DNA of 64,000 nucleotides from Rubripirellula lacrimiformis (GCF_007741535.1 NZ_CP036525.1:2232001-2296000), one strand, 5' to 3'; positions 9,036 to 17,451 are shown, numbered from the stretch's first letter. Notes: generated from the sequence alone by a model not told the origin. Made by a program: numbers and translations.

Positions 9036-9098
9036 CTTAGCCAGGGCTAAGTTAGCCGCGGCTGCGTTTTTTTAACTCGGCAGTTAGCCGCGGCTAAC
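9036..9098. promoter_or_regulatory. Cluster of three TTAGCC-GGCTAA palindromes
   Basis: CTTAGCC-AG-GGCTAAG at 9036-9051, GTTAGCCGCGGCTGC starting at 9051 (imperfect), and GTTAGCCGCGGCTAAC at 9083-9098 (perfect 16-base palindrome). They sit between divergently placed mntR and the DUF1559 gene, ending 17 bases before its ATG. Spacing and symmetry suit a dimeric repressor; DtxR/MntR operators in other bacteria also contain TTAGGNNNGCCTAA-like halves, so control by the neighbouring MntR is possible but unproven. The region with its T7 run could also form a transcript hairpin. Confidence 0.5.
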
Positions 9099-9115
9099 TT
9101 CGGAAGGGTGATTCG

Positions 9116-10240
9116 ATGCGTAGGTTGTTTCGAGATTCTCGCGCAGCAGTCGATTGGCCTGCCGGTCCGCGGACCGGCAGGCCGGCGTTTACGCTGGTGG
9201 AATTGCTGGTCGTGATCTCCATCATTGGCGTTCTGGTGGGGTTGCTGCTGCCGGCTGTTCAGAACGCTCGGGAAGCCGCCCGGCGAATGATTTGCAGCAA
9301 TCATCTAAGGCAAATCGGGTTGGCGTCCCACAACTATCACTCGGCATTCAATCGATTTCCCGCCGGGTACGTCTCTTTCGCCACTCGCAACGGAGTGTCG
9401 CCGCCGCAGGTTCAAATGGATCCGTTGACCTGGGACGCAGGGCCGGGTTGGGGGTGGGCTGCCGGATTGATGCCCTTTGCCGAACAGTCGGCGATTGCTG
9501 ACCAAATGCACGCCGACGAACCGATTTGGTCGGCCAGCAATCGAGCGGTGATCGAAGCGACGGTATCGGTCTTTTTGTGTCCCAGCGCCTCCGGCGGTGA
9601 CCAGCCGTTTGATGTGCTCAATGAAATCGGTCAGCCAAAGATCATCGATGGGCATCCGATTCGTGTTGGACGCAGTCACTATGTCGCCAGCCACGGGCAA
9701 GAAAGCTGCTGGGGGGAATGCGGGTCTGCGGCGACGGGAGAAATCTTCGATAACATTTATCAAGGAACGACACGTATCGTCGCCATTGACGGTGATGCCG
9801 GTACCGTTGCCGACGGGCCCTTCTTTCGCAATTCGAAGACACGTCTGCGGGACGTCATCGATGGAACGTCCCAGACGATCTTCTTTGGCGAACACAGTTC
9901 GGCGCTCAGCGAAAAGACATGGGTCGGTGTCGTCCCCGGCGCTTACACTCACCCACGACTTCGGTCACCCGAAAATGGTGCAGATGCTGCGGCAACGCTG
10001 ACTCTGGTGCATGCCGGCCCATCGGGCGGCGAACTGGACATCACCGGGCATCCGATCATTCACCCGGTCAATTTTCCAACCTATCACGTTGGCCAAATGT
10101 ATTCCGAGCATCCCGGCGGTGGATGGGTCGCGATGGGCGATGGTTCCGTCCGGTTTGTGACCAATTTTGTTGACCTGTACCTGTGGGCCGAATTGTCCAG
10201 CATGGATGAAGGCGAAGTGATCGATTGGGAACGGCTATGA
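9116..10240 (+). CDS. DUF1559 protein with prepilin-type N-terminus
   Basis: 374 residues. The N-terminus has a type IV prepilin methylation motif (FTLVELLVVISIIGVLVGLL near residues 23-42) followed by LLPAVQNAREAARRMICSNHLRQIGLASHNYH, the hallmark of the planctomycete DUF1559 (SBP_bac_10) family. The C-terminus contains the H-x9-DG box (EHPGGGWVAMGDGSVRFV near 345-362). These proteins are very abundant in planctomycetes; they are probably processed by prepilin peptidase and exported, with exact function unknown. ATG 9116 is preceded by the palindrome cluster. The stop overlaps the next gene (ATGA). Confidence 0.92.
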   Translation: MRRLFRDSRAAVDWPAGPRTGRPAFTLVELLVVISIIGVLVGLLLPAVQNAREAARRMICSNHLRQIGLASHNYHSAFNRFPAGYVSFATRNGVSPPQVQMDPLTWDAGPGWGWAAGLMPFAEQSAIADQMHADEPIWSASNRAVIEATVSVFLCPSASGGDQPFDVLNEIGQPKIIDGHPIRVGRSHYVASHGQESCWGECGSAATGEIFDNIYQGTTRIVAIDGDAGTVADGPFFRNSKTRLRDVIDGTSQTIFFGEHSSALSEKTWVGVVPGAYTHPRLRSPENGADAAATLTLVHAGPSGGELDITGHPIIHPVNFPTYHVGQMYSEHPGGGWVAMGDGSVRFVTNFVDLYLWAELSSMDEGEVIDWERL

Positions 10241-10566
10241 TCCGGTTTCGAAGAACAGCCGGTTCGGCGCACGGGATTGTCGTCGCTGTCATGTCCGTGT
10301 TGGTAGCCGGGGCGATCGTCCTGTGGTGGTTGCGGCCCACCGAGGTCACGCTGGGCGACCACCAATACGATGTCGTCACCGCTTTGTACCGAGTTTGCAA
10401 TCAACGCAGCGCGGATGGCTTGCGAGCGATTGAAGAGATGGGGCCGTTTGATGGGAGTGACGAAGGGGCGCAGGCGATCCACCAGATCATCACGCTAGGC
10501 CGCGCGGGACAGTGGCAAGATGCGGCAATCCTCTGCCGCCAAGCGATGGAAGATCAGGTCCGCTGA
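10237..10566 (+). CDS. Small membrane-anchored protein coupled to DUF1559 gene
   Basis: 109 residues: one N-terminal transmembrane helix (about residues 14-32, HGIVVAVMSVLVAGAIVLWW) and a soluble helical remainder ending CRQAMEDQVR. I do not recognise the family, though small one-helix partners directly behind DUF1559 genes are common in planctomycetes. The ATG overlaps the upstream TGA by four bases, implying translational coupling. Confidence 0.7.
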   Translation: MIRFRRTAGSAHGIVVAVMSVLVAGAIVLWWLRPTEVTLGDHQYDVVTALYRVCNQRSADGLRAIEEMGPFDGSDEGAQAIHQIITLGRAGQWQDAAILCRQAMEDQVR

Positions 10567-10589
10567 CCGCCCTGTCTCGGATAAAAAAT

Positions 10590-10655
10590 TCCCCGACGCC
10601 AAATTACCCCAACGCCAAATTCCCCCGACGCCAAATTCGCCGGATGTCAAATTCA
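10590..10655. repeat. Short tandem repeat of a CCCGACGCCAAATT unit
   Basis: Four degenerate copies of a ~14 base unit (CCCCGACGCCAAATTA, CCCCAACGCCAAATTC, CCCCGACGCCAAATTC, GCCGGATGTCAAATTC) directly after the stop of the small membrane gene. They precede a gene remnant and look like slippage products. Confidence 0.7.
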
Positions 10656-10657
10656 AC

Positions 10658-10750
10658 GTGCCACTGAATCCCAATCCGTATCGGTCGCCAACAAGCTGTG
10701 CGATGGCAAGACACGAAGCCTTCTCTACGGTGGTCCAGTTGCACGAGTGA
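10658..10750 (+). pseudogene. Remnant of an NPY-motif protein gene
   Basis: From GTG 10658 the frame reads VPLNPNPYRSPTSCAMARHE and stops after 30 codons. The first residues closely match the intact gene at 31235 (ALNPNPYSPP), which continues into membrane helices; here nothing comparable follows. I read it as the 5' stub of a small membrane-protein gene. Confidence 0.45.
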
Positions 10751-10829
10751 GAGGCAAGGTGCGGTGGCCAGCGAAGGGCGAGACATTTGGGGGAAGGTAA
10801 TTTGGTTGTGAAATCGTGAGGTCAAAACA

Positions 10830-10871
10830 CGCATCACACTTCCCCCTCGCTCGGGCTGTGCGTGTGATGCG
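10830..10871. other. Inverted repeat CGCATCACAC/GTGTGATGCG
   Basis: Perfect 10-base arms at 10830-10839 and 10862-10871 with a 22-base spacer, lying between two gene remnants. It may be a transcript terminator or a decayed cassette boundary. Confidence 0.5.
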
Positions 10872-10924
10872 CGGGTCACCCGGGTAGAAAACCTTTTATT
10901 CCCGCCCGACCCAGGCCAGAATCC

Positions 10925-11176
10925 TCCTCAACCGCGTCCCACTTTCTCGGACTGCCTGACCTGCTTGCCGAAAACTACACTGTTGACGTTCTAATCGCCA
11001 TTTACGCGATCGAGTATTGGCCCGCCGTGCTCGGCACGCTCGGCATGCTCGGCATGCTGTGCTGGATTGCGCAACACATGATCCGACGCAAGCCGATAAC
11101 GATACGCTTACTGCTCGCATGCACATTTGTTTTCGCTCTTGGCATCGCACTCTGCCGACTTTCGGTGTCGTCGTGA
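10925..11176 (+). pseudogene. 5'-truncated membrane protein fragment
   Basis: An open frame without any usable start codon runs to TGA 11176. It encodes one or two hydrophobic helices (VDVLIAIYAIEYWPAVLGTL and RLLLACTFVFALGIALCRLS) separated by a basic turn (HMIRRKPIT). The composition is that of the small planctomycete membrane proteins seen throughout this region. The start has been lost, so it is likely a remnant. 11177-11494 shows no gene. Confidence 0.4.
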
Positions 11177-11494
11177 ATCCAGATTCTTGGCGACTCATTT
11201 CACGCAGTCTGGACTACCCAACGTTGCCGCATTCGCCGACTTTCTCCATCTCCGATGCGAAGCGATTTATTGCGTGTCCTCGATGATTTTGGTTGTACAA
11301 TCACGATTTGAACCTCAGATGAGTTCAAACGATTGCTGACGACTGGATCAAGTCGTGTTGATATTTCGCTTTCACGAAATGGCGGCCGGTGCCGTTGGAC
11401 AAGGTTCGTATCGCGGGGAACCATGGGATGCACTCGAAGGCCGCGAGTCATGTCAGTCGGTTTGGTCTGAGTCTTTCGAGCGGCCTCGGTGATC

Positions 11495-11715
11495 GCGAAC
11501 GTTACGGTTGAATGGGGCTTGCGCTTTTGGGATCTGCAAGCACTGTGGAACGCTTCCGCACTCCGATTTTCGGCGTGTAACGTTCCAATCCTGCTTTCAG
11601 GCATACACTATGACTCCCCACCAAAAGCATCCCTGCGAACTCACCCGCCGAATGGCCGAGGACATTGTCATTCGCAGCTTGGCCCAGTCCACGATCGTTG
11701 CCTGCACCTATCACG
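11495..11715 (+). repeat. 221 bp direct repeat, copy 1 (recombinase 5' end)
   Basis: Nearly identical to 17181-17401. It begins GCGAACGTTACGGTTG and contains the leader plus first ~35 codons of a tyrosine-recombinase gene. Inside are inverted arms GAACGTTAC (11497-11505) and GTAACGTTC (about 11578-11586). Both copies probably come from the left end of the same mobile element. Confidence 0.85.
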
Positions 11716-12322
11716 TCCGATCAGTGACCACCGTATCATCGCAGCGGATGCTGACGAAGTGAAGTTGATGGCTCGTGACGGCGAGCGAGAGCAGGTGCCA
11801 GTGACGATGAGCTCCAGCGAATTCGTAAGCCGCTGGTGCCTTCACATTCAGCCGGACCAGTTAGCGAAGACTCGTTGCCTAGGTGGATGGAGCAGCAATC
11901 GCCGAGGCGCCTACCAGGATCGTTGCCGCGAGCAGTTGGAGGCAGTGGAGGGATGGCGACTTGAAGAACCATCAGCTGACTCGTCCAAGGCAGCGCTCGC
12001 CCAGTCGCCAGACCAAGTGTGCGAGCACTGCGGCAGCGACCGGATAGAACTGGTCCAAGATACGCCGAAGCCTTCATGGGCAGAGATCTTCTGGCGAGAG
12101 GACGATCGCTGCCCGGAGTGGTACGCCGACCGGCAGCGGGAGTCGCATCGTCGTCTCTGGACAGAGCGCAATAGTACCGATTTTTACGATTGGTACCTGG
12201 AAACCCAGGTAGAAAGTGCAGAGGGAATCGAGCGGGAGCCAATCGCCATGGTTCAGTTGCCGCTGGCAGGATTTACGGGCGATCTCGGCTACCCCCAGTC
12301 GTATCTGGTAGACTCATTCTGA
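11610..12322 (+). pseudogene. Deletion fusion: tyrosine-recombinase N-terminus to IS91-type transposase C-terminus
   Basis: From ATG 11610 one frame reads MTPHQKHPCELTRRMAEDIV and on to TYHV: the SAM-like N-terminal domain of a tyrosine recombinase of the kind that accompanies IS91-type transposases. Around 11715 the sequence switches, in another frame, to the C-terminal half of a Y2 (IS91/IS801) transposase: SDHRIIAADADEVKLMARDG, then FVSRWCLHIQPDQLAKTR, the zinc-like CEHCGS, and PKPSWAEIFWREDDRCPEWY, stopping at 12322. The transposase catalytic HUH and YY regions are missing. A deletion has joined the two genes of one element; no functional protein is expected. Confidence 0.75.
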
Positions 12323-12369
12323 CGGGTCGGTCGTCTCGGCCTACGTCCGCTGCGCTGGCCCCAGTGCGG

Positions 12370-12478
12370 CGACAAAGTTCAACGCACGATCTATCCGTCA
12401 GCCAGGCGGCAACCCCAACATGCAACACTGGGATCTTTCACGCCTGGCCGAAGGATAGATCGCAATTCGTTATCCGAC
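12370..12478 (+). repeat. attC-like inverted-repeat module 1
   Basis: 109 bases almost identical to 14028-14136 (six mismatches). Outer boxes GTTCAAC (12377, fits RYYYAAC) and GTTATCC (12469, close to GTTRRRY). Nested arms CGATCTATCC (12387) / GGATAGATCG (12453) and CCAGGCG / CGCCTGG, with small asymmetric internal loops. This is the layout expected of an integron attC site oriented with the + strand genes. Confidence 0.55.
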
Positions 12479-12509
12479 TGACGTAAACCACCGTGCATTC
12501 GCGTCACGA

Positions 12510-13013
12510 ATGCCAAAGTTCTTCCAGCCGAAAGCCTCCGCTATGCGATTGATTGCCGCAGTCCTGTTTTTCGTAGCTTGCGTTTCCATCGCTAACCAGC
12601 CGGCCACTGCTGACGAGCCGGTTACCTTGATGGGCACGATTTCGCAATGGAGTTACCCCAATTCCAAGTTCAATGGTGCAGAGATGTCGGATGCCGCCAC
12701 GGTTAACAGCGATGGCAATCGCACTGTGCAGTCGCTTGTATGCAAGGCCACAATGACAACCGACGACTCGATCGAAAAGGTACTCGACTTCTACAAGACA
12801 AAATTGGCCCCGGACAACAACGCCGACGACAAGATGAAAGCTAAACTCAAAGACGGTCGATCCGTTCTGGTGTCCGACGACTCCGAAGGCCGCCCATTTG
12901 CCCTCCATACGATCCTCATCAATACTAAAACGACTTCCACTACGTTGATCGTATCACGTGGCAGCGGCGAGACCAAAACTTACATCGTCTGGAAACACTA
13001 CGTCAGACTCTAA
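12510..13013 (+). CDS. Small secreted protein, unknown function
   Basis: 167 residues (156 if ATG 12543 is used). A signal peptide follows the second Met (MRLIAAVLFFVACVSIANQP, cleavage after ATA). The mature part has a beta/alpha mix, with STVEKVLDFYKTKL-like text (SIEKVLDFYKTKLAPDN) that recalls planctomycete proteins measuring polynucleotide- or lipid-like ligands only vaguely; I do not assign a family. It sits between two attC-like modules, as a cassette gene would. Confidence 0.7.
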   Translation: MPKFFQPKASAMRLIAAVLFFVACVSIANQPATADEPVTLMGTISQWSYPNSKFNGAEMSDAATVNSDGNRTVQSLVCKATMTTDDSIEKVLDFYKTKLAPDNNADDKMKAKLKDGRSVLVSDDSEGRPFALHTILINTKTTSTTLIVSRGSGETKTYIVWKHYVRL

Positions 13014-13024
13014 AGTTGCGGGGC

Positions 13025-13109
13025 GCCAAACGATGCTACCGAGCGGCGAAGTCGGGCGTTTTGAAATGGTTGATCTTCTGTCGCCGCCGGCTGATCGTCA
13101 ACGTTATCC
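13025..13109 (+). repeat. attC-like inverted-repeat module 2
   Basis: Starts 12 bases after a stop codon: GCCAAAC (13025), arm GCGGCGA (13043-13049), AAGTCGGGCG spacer, arm TCGCCGC (13081-13087), ending AACGTTATCC (13100-13109). It shares much of its text with 23478-23540. Confidence 0.5.
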
Positions 13110-13114
13110 CGCTA

Positions 13115-13546
13115 ATGCTAATGAAAAAACAATTCATAGTAGTTGTTGCAACAATCATGCTGCCGGGATGCAACTCGGACCCGACAACAGACTCCGTAGA
13201 GAATCTCCCTGGCAATACTCAGGCGAATTCAGTTGTCAGTGTCCGGTCTCTCTTGGTGAGCCCGACGAAACTTGTCCTGGACCCAAAAGCAAGTCGTGTT
13301 GGTGATTTTGGCGGGCTAACTGATGGCTGTGATGACGGATGCTTGGAGGTGACGGCATTAGACGATGGCCAGTGTGAATTTGAATTCAAACACGGTGGAT
13401 GTGGTGGAGTGTCATCAACATATCGCTGCCGAATTCCAATTGCTGGCGCTGCCGTTACAGTAGAGGTCGTTAACGGAGTTCTGACGCCCTCCTTCGAGCT
13501 AAAAGAATCCGACATCATCGCAAGAGACGGCCCAAACGCGGGGTGA
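13115..13546 (+). CDS. Small lipoprotein, unknown function
   Basis: 143 residues. The N-terminus MLMKKQFIVVVATIMLPGC carries a lipobox (MLPGC), so the protein should be lipid-anchored. The mature part has four further cysteines in GCDDGCLEV and KHGGCGGVSSTYRC, suggesting disulfides in a secreted domain. Family not recognised. ATG 13115 lies five bases after the end of the preceding module, the usual geometry of a cassette gene; ATG 13121 is an alternative start. Confidence 0.72.
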   Translation: MLMKKQFIVVVATIMLPGCNSDPTTDSVENLPGNTQANSVVSVRSLLVSPTKLVLDPKASRVGDFGGLTDGCDDGCLEVTALDDGQCEFEFKHGGCGGVSSTYRCRIPIAGAAVTVEVVNGVLTPSFELKESDIIARDGPNAG

Positions 13547-13549
13547 CAA

Positions 13550-13604
13550 AACGATACACGCGAAGCCGGACTTGCGCGTGTTCTTCAATGTTAGTATTAT
13601 CGTT
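13550..13604 (+). repeat. attC-like inverted-repeat module 3
   Basis: Begins three bases after the stop. Outer arms AACGATA (13550-13556) / TATCGTT (13598-13604) and inner arms ACACGCG (13556-13562) / CGCGTGT (13575-13581), all perfect. It may be a recombination site or a terminator. Beyond it, 13605-14027 holds no convincing gene, but a GCCGTTGAACTTAATCGA string (about 13621) recurs at 16871. Confidence 0.45.
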
Positions 13605-14027
13605 CCGGATCGGTGATCGTAGCCGTTGAACTTAATCGACTCATGATGGGCAATCGCTGGATTGCACCCGAGCGGGTGCAATGACGGCGCCACTTTGACG
13701 ATTCACGATGGTCGGGCTCTTATCTTCTCGCGTCAGCATTGTGCTGGCGATCTCCATGTGCTTCGGCATTGAGCCGGTTGCGGTGTGACGTTGATCGCGT
13801 CCTGCCGTTGGGCACGGTTTTTTCGGCGACGGGTTCCGGATAGCTAGAATCGTTTCCCGAATAACTCGTCAAAAAGAAATGGGATTCCGCGCTCAGGTTG
13901 CCAAACTGTTCTCAACTGGTGGGACAACTTGTGATCAGCGTCGTGCTTGGAGTAAACTGGCAGTGTTGCGGGAGCGACCGATTGGATTGATTCCGCATAG
14001 GCTTCCCCCAGTTCGGCGATCATGAGT

Positions 14028-14136
14028 CGACAAAGTTCAACGCACGATCTATACGTCAGTCAGGCGGCAACCCCAACATGCAACATTGGGATCTTTCACG
14101 CCTGGCCGAAGGGTAGATCGCAATTTGTTATTCGAC
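14028..14136 (+). repeat. attC-like inverted-repeat module 4 (copy of module 1)
   Basis: 109 bases, six mismatches to 12370-12478. GTTCAAC box at 14035 and GTTATTC at 14127. Two of the six differences fall in the stem arms (ATACG for ATCCG, GGGTAG for GGATAG), so pairing is partly weakened. Confidence 0.55.
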
Positions 14137-14140
14137 AGAA

Positions 14141-14638
14141 ATGGAGTCTCCTGTGAAACCTTTGCCACTTTCTTTGCTGGCTTGCTTGCTAGCACACATG
14201 CCGGCAATTGCGGATGACACATTCACGTCGCCGCGTGTGATTGTGAACGCCGAGATCGCGGCGGTTCCGAATGGCGACCAGGAGGTCTTCACCGGTGCTT
14301 GTCTCTATTGCGACGTCATCGAATCAAGCTATCTCGCTGAATCCCAGCGTGAGCAAACCCGTGTTGCGAATCGGGAACAAGAAGTCACGCTACTGCAATC
14401 AAGGCTCGTTCGGTTTGGTGTACATCAACTACGGTTCACTGCTGTTGGGGGCGATGAGCTAACGACAGAAGACGTCATCGCCCGTTTCAAGGCTAATCCA
14501 CTGGCGCTGATGCTACCGCATGGCGCAAAGCTACACCCACAGTTGGCGTCATCTCTCATGCCAGATACGGTGATTGTCTCGCGTGTTGATCGCCGGCCGA
14601 CGCCGCTTAGACTGGTTCCACGTCCAGACGGCGGATGA
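14141..14638 (+). CDS. Small secreted protein, unknown function
   Basis: 165 residues with a signal peptide (KPLPLSLLACLLAHMPAIAD, cleavage about residue 24). The mature domain shows VIVNAEIAAVPNGDQEVF and later FKANPLALMLPHGAKLHPQL; no family recognised. GTG 14153 is an alternative start giving a shorter n-region. It begins four bases after a GTTATTC-ended module and its stop is the first base group of the next module. Confidence 0.6.
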   Translation: MESPVKPLPLSLLACLLAHMPAIADDTFTSPRVIVNAEIAAVPNGDQEVFTGACLYCDVIESSYLAESQREQTRVANREQEVTLLQSRLVRFGVHQLRFTAVGGDELTTEDVIARFKANPLALMLPHGAKLHPQLASSLMPDTVIVSRVDRRPTPLRLVPRPDGG

Positions 14639-14722
14639 AAATCCAATGCGCGTCAGCGGCGGAAAACGTGCGATTTGAACCCTAGCCAATCTCCGGCGGC
14701 GACGTGATTGGTGCCGTTATCC
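14636..14722 (+). repeat. attC-like inverted-repeat module 5
   Basis: Overlaps the preceding stop codon and ends in GTTATCC (14716-14722). Complementary blocks CCAAT (14643) / ATTGG (14707), CGTC (14651) / GACG (14701) and GGCGGA / TCCGGCG flank an AT-richer centre. Confidence 0.45.
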
Positions 14723-14748
14723 AGACGTGCCCCGAGGGCATAGAGCAA

Positions 14749-15023
14749 ATGGACAGCCCGTACTCTCCACCATCCACTCCCTCTCGCACATCCGTAGCCT
14801 ATAAGCCCAAAGAATTGCGGAACGAATGTCGTGCTGCAAGGCTCGCTGGTGGAATAGCGTTTGGACTTACTGTCAGGCTATTCGAGCCGGTTGTAACCGG
14901 TTGTCTCTGTTCACGTCCCCCCCGATCTTTGGTTCTATCGAGATCATTGTTTTTCTAACGCTAACCATAGATTTTTGCGTATCCATAACTACTCAGTTTG
15001 CGATCAAGACAATGCATTTCTAA
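14749..15023 (+). pseudogene. Frameshifted small membrane protein gene (NPY-like start)
   Basis: From ATG 14749 the protein starts MDSPYSPPSTPSRTSVAYKP, like the NPY-motif membrane proteins elsewhere in the window, and runs into a hydrophobic stretch (GGIAFGLTVRLFEPVVTGC). Around a C7 run (about 14916) coding character jumps to the frame reading SPPIFGSIEIIVFLTLTIDF, a clear membrane helix, which ends at 15023. A one-base indel seems to have split the gene. Confidence 0.4.
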
Positions 15024-15208
15024 TGCAAAATGGACGGGAAGCATACCAAGTCCTGGATAACCAATAACGATTTGACATCGCGAGCTTGCGAGCCGACGTC
15101 CCAGTTCTTTGACCCCGCTTGAGCCGGGGAGAGTCAATCCTTCGTCGATATGTTTTATCATTGATCTGCACCTACAAGCTTCATCCCTCGTCTCCGTGAG
15201 TTTTTCTT

Positions 15209-15901
15209 ATGCTTCGATCCGTTGCACTTCTTTTGTGTCTTGTGCTGACAGCAAGAGCGCATGCAGACCTCGTCTTTTTCGAGGACGTGGGAACAACTGC
15301 CTCATCATCTGGGCAGACGATTGCTTCGTACTCTGGTTTTACGTCCAGCCTTGTGTTTGAGGGCAGCATCCCTGCGTCTACGGTGATCACCCCATCAGCT
15401 CAACAGTCCAGTGGTTATGCTGGGGCCTCAGGTGGATCCCAGTTCGGGTTGCTTGAGTCCAGCGGGCAGGCGACAGATTTAATCATCCGCGGCATTGATA
15501 CCACCCTGTACGTGCCGAACTCATTCGATTTGTCATTTGGGTTACGGAAAAGTCTTCCCGTTGGATTCTCTCGCCCGCTACTGATATTTGCCACCACTAA
15601 CGACGTCGATTTCTCACTTGTGGACCAACCCTTCACTCTCTCTAATTCAAACTGGCAACAGTACACCGGCATCGGGTTGGACCTTCCGTCTAGCACTAAC
15701 CTCAGCCTTTACATTTCCAAATCACCAGGGGTGATTGCTGGCATCGACGTCTTTGTCGATGACATTCGTCTAGATGCCGTGACCGCAGTTCCGGAGCCTT
15801 CGTCTTTCACGCTAGCTTTCATAGGTGCGGCGACAGTGCTCGTCCGTCGTAAGCGTCAGCAGAGGATTGGCGGACAGAAGACTCGACGAACCAAGCGGTG
15901 A
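15209..15901 (+). CDS. PEP-CTERM sorting domain protein
   Basis: 230 residues. Signal peptide (MLRSVALLLCLVLTARAHAD), a beta-rich secreted domain of about 170 residues, then the C-terminal PEP-CTERM anchor: AVPEPSSFTLAFIGAATVLV followed by the basic tail RRKRQQR. Such proteins are exported and handled by an exosortase; no exosortase gene is in the window. The body resembles the lectin-like or autotransporter-like PEP-CTERM proteins only in composition. 15024-15208 has no gene. Confidence 0.85.
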   Translation: MLRSVALLLCLVLTARAHADLVFFEDVGTTASSSGQTIASYSGFTSSLVFEGSIPASTVITPSAQQSSGYAGASGGSQFGLLESSGQATDLIIRGIDTTLYVPNSFDLSFGLRKSLPVGFSRPLLIFATTNDVDFSLVDQPFTLSNSNWQQYTGIGLDLPSSTNLSLYISKSPGVIAGIDVFVDDIRLDAVTAVPEPSSFTLAFIGAATVLVRRKRQQRIGGQKTRRTKR

Positions 15902-15970
15902 ATGCGGAGTGGCCGACCGCGCGTTTGCAAATGGAAGATCAACCGCGGCCACTCGGTTATCGCAAACGTT
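15899..15970 (+). repeat. attC-like inverted-repeat module 6
   Basis: Overlaps the PEP-CTERM stop. Perfect arms GAGTGGCCG (15907-15915) / CGGCCACTC (15946-15954), then GTTATCGCAAACGTTTG. It shares AAGCGRTGAAYGCGG and AACCGCGGCCACYCGGTT with the module at 31120. Nothing else is seen between it and 16284. Confidence 0.5.
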
Positions 15971-16284
15971 TGTACTTAACCGACGCGTCTTTTCGTGCAT
16001 CGAAACCGATGGTCTCCGCGCACAGCCCGTGATCTTAACGCTTGATGGCGCTCCGTGATCGACTCGCATGACTGCCGACAACGATCACTGACGTCACGAC
16101 CAAAAACTTGCGGGCCGATTTGATGCCCGCTATGCTGGCGTCTTGCCGACCGCTAGTCCGGCGACTGGTTCGGGCAAACGAATAGCCAAGTCCTGCAGCG
16201 GAGTGCGGCATCTGGCGTTTGGGAATTGAAAATCAATCGGTGGTACCCGCTGAAGACCAACGTTCTGCTGACAAGCGAATAGAC

Positions 16285-16782
16285 ATGCTTCGTTGCCGCT
16301 TCGGGATCTTGACGCTCTTTGTTGTGATAGCTGTATCCGCGGTTGGCATTTCGTTTTTCACGCCATTTTCGCCTGAAATCTCATGCCACCAACTTCGCAT
16401 GGTGCGCGACTCCGAAAATCGAATCGCACAATTTGATATCCGGAACGACGGGGGCTTGCCCATTTGGTATCGAGCTGTCGACCATCGTCCATACGTTGCC
16501 GTGCTTGCGCGATACGATTTGGCAAATGATGCGGCAAACGGTCTTGTTGATCACAGCTGGCTTCCAGTAAACACGCGTGGGTTGTGGCGAGTGAAGTGGG
16601 GATCCTCGGGGAGTTGGGATCGCATGTCTCCTGGCGCACTCATCTCTTGTAGGGAAGGCATGGACACTGGGGATATAGCTTATCCTTTGCGGATTCAGAT
16701 AGAACTACGCGACTGGCGAGGTAGGACTGCATCAGCTAACACGTATGTTCGCGATAGCACCCAAGTGAATTCGTCAGACTAG
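16285..16782 (+). CDS. Small membrane-anchored protein, unknown function
   Basis: 165 residues from ATG 16285: one N-terminal membrane helix (RFGILTLFVVIAVSAVGISF) and a soluble beta-rich domain (FDIRNDGGLPIWYRAVDHRP, later LRIQIELRDWRGRTASANTY). The MLRCRFGILTLFVVIAVSAV start is typical of planctomycete proteins beginning with a single anchor. The longer frame from 16219 lacks coding character. Confidence 0.65.
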   Translation: MLRCRFGILTLFVVIAVSAVGISFFTPFSPEISCHQLRMVRDSENRIAQFDIRNDGGLPIWYRAVDHRPYVAVLARYDLANDAANGLVDHSWLPVNTRGLWRVKWGSSGSWDRMSPGALISCREGMDTGDIAYPLRIQIELRDWRGRTASANTYVRDSTQVNSSD

Positions 16783-16785
16783 TCG

Positions 16786-16880
16786 GAGCAGAACAATGGC
16801 ATGCACTGGAGAACGGCTTGCGGCGTTTGCTGGAATGGAAAGTCTTTCGTCCCCCCTCCCCGTGATGCTTGCCGTTGAAC
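16786..16880 (+). repeat. attC-like inverted-repeat module 7 (GTTGAAC type)
   Basis: Directly after the stop: CAATGGCATGCAC (16794) pairs imperfectly with GTGATGCTTGCCGTTG (16862-16877). The right box GTTGAAC (16874-16880) fits GTTRRRY exactly. Related text occurs at 30500-30597, 31960-32040 and 35690-35775. Confidence 0.45.
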
Positions 16881-17180
16881 TTAATCGAGCGGGCTCCGGT
16901 GCAGTGGGGAGTCGCGGCTTGTTTAGCTGGCGGTGGTCAGCTTAGTGGCACGCATCCATGCGTGAAGGTGAGTGGGCATCCGTGCCAACTTGACTCAGCT
17001 GGGTGATCGTCGAGTTTTCTTGCCGCACGTGTGTCGTGCCCGCTGCCATCTGGTCTCGGTGGCGTCCTGCGGACGCTGTCGGTCGGCGGCCGTGCCGGAA
17101 GGTTGCCTGCTGAGTCTCTTGTTGGCCGCGGGCGGTGTTTCTGGTCCGTCTGGAAGTCTTCGGGCACGGGTTCGGTTGTG

Positions 17181-17401
17181 GCGAACGTTACGGTTGAATG
17201 GGGCTTGCGCTTTTGGGATCTGCAAGCACTGTGGAACGCTTCCGCACTCCGATTCTCGGCGCGCAACGTTCCAATCCTGCTTTCAGGCTTACACTATGAC
17301 TCCCCACCAAAAGCATCCCTGCGAACTCACCCGCCGAATGGCCGAGGACATGATCATTCGCAACTTGGCCCAGTCCACGATCGACGCCTACACCTATCAC
17401 G
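17181..17401 (+). repeat. 221 bp direct repeat, copy 2
   Basis: Second copy of 11495-11715, differing at a handful of positions. It ends at the insertion point of the IS3-family element. 16881-17180 carries no recognisable gene. Confidence 0.85.
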
Positions 17402-17416
17402 CTCGACGCTTCGGAA
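17296..17416 (+). pseudogene. Tyrosine recombinase N-terminal fragment
   Basis: Reads MTPHQKHPCELTRRMAEDMI, then IRNLAQSTIDAYTYHARRF: the N-terminal SAM-like domain of a tyrosine recombinase, better preserved than the copy at 11610. The frame is cut by the left inverted repeat of the IS3 element, and no matching C-terminal recombinase sequence is found beyond the IS, so the rest was lost separately. Confidence 0.7.
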
Positions 17417-17451
17417 TGTGTCAACGACATTGAGACAACTTTCTAAACGGT

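Noticed and set aside
13690-14027. Short frames of about 27 and 48 codons
   Set aside because: No start context, motif or composition to support them.
11610-17416. Integron integrase (intI)
   Set aside because: Only ~40 N-terminal residues exist; they look like the recombinase that accompanies IS91-type transposases, and no IntI-specific region is present.
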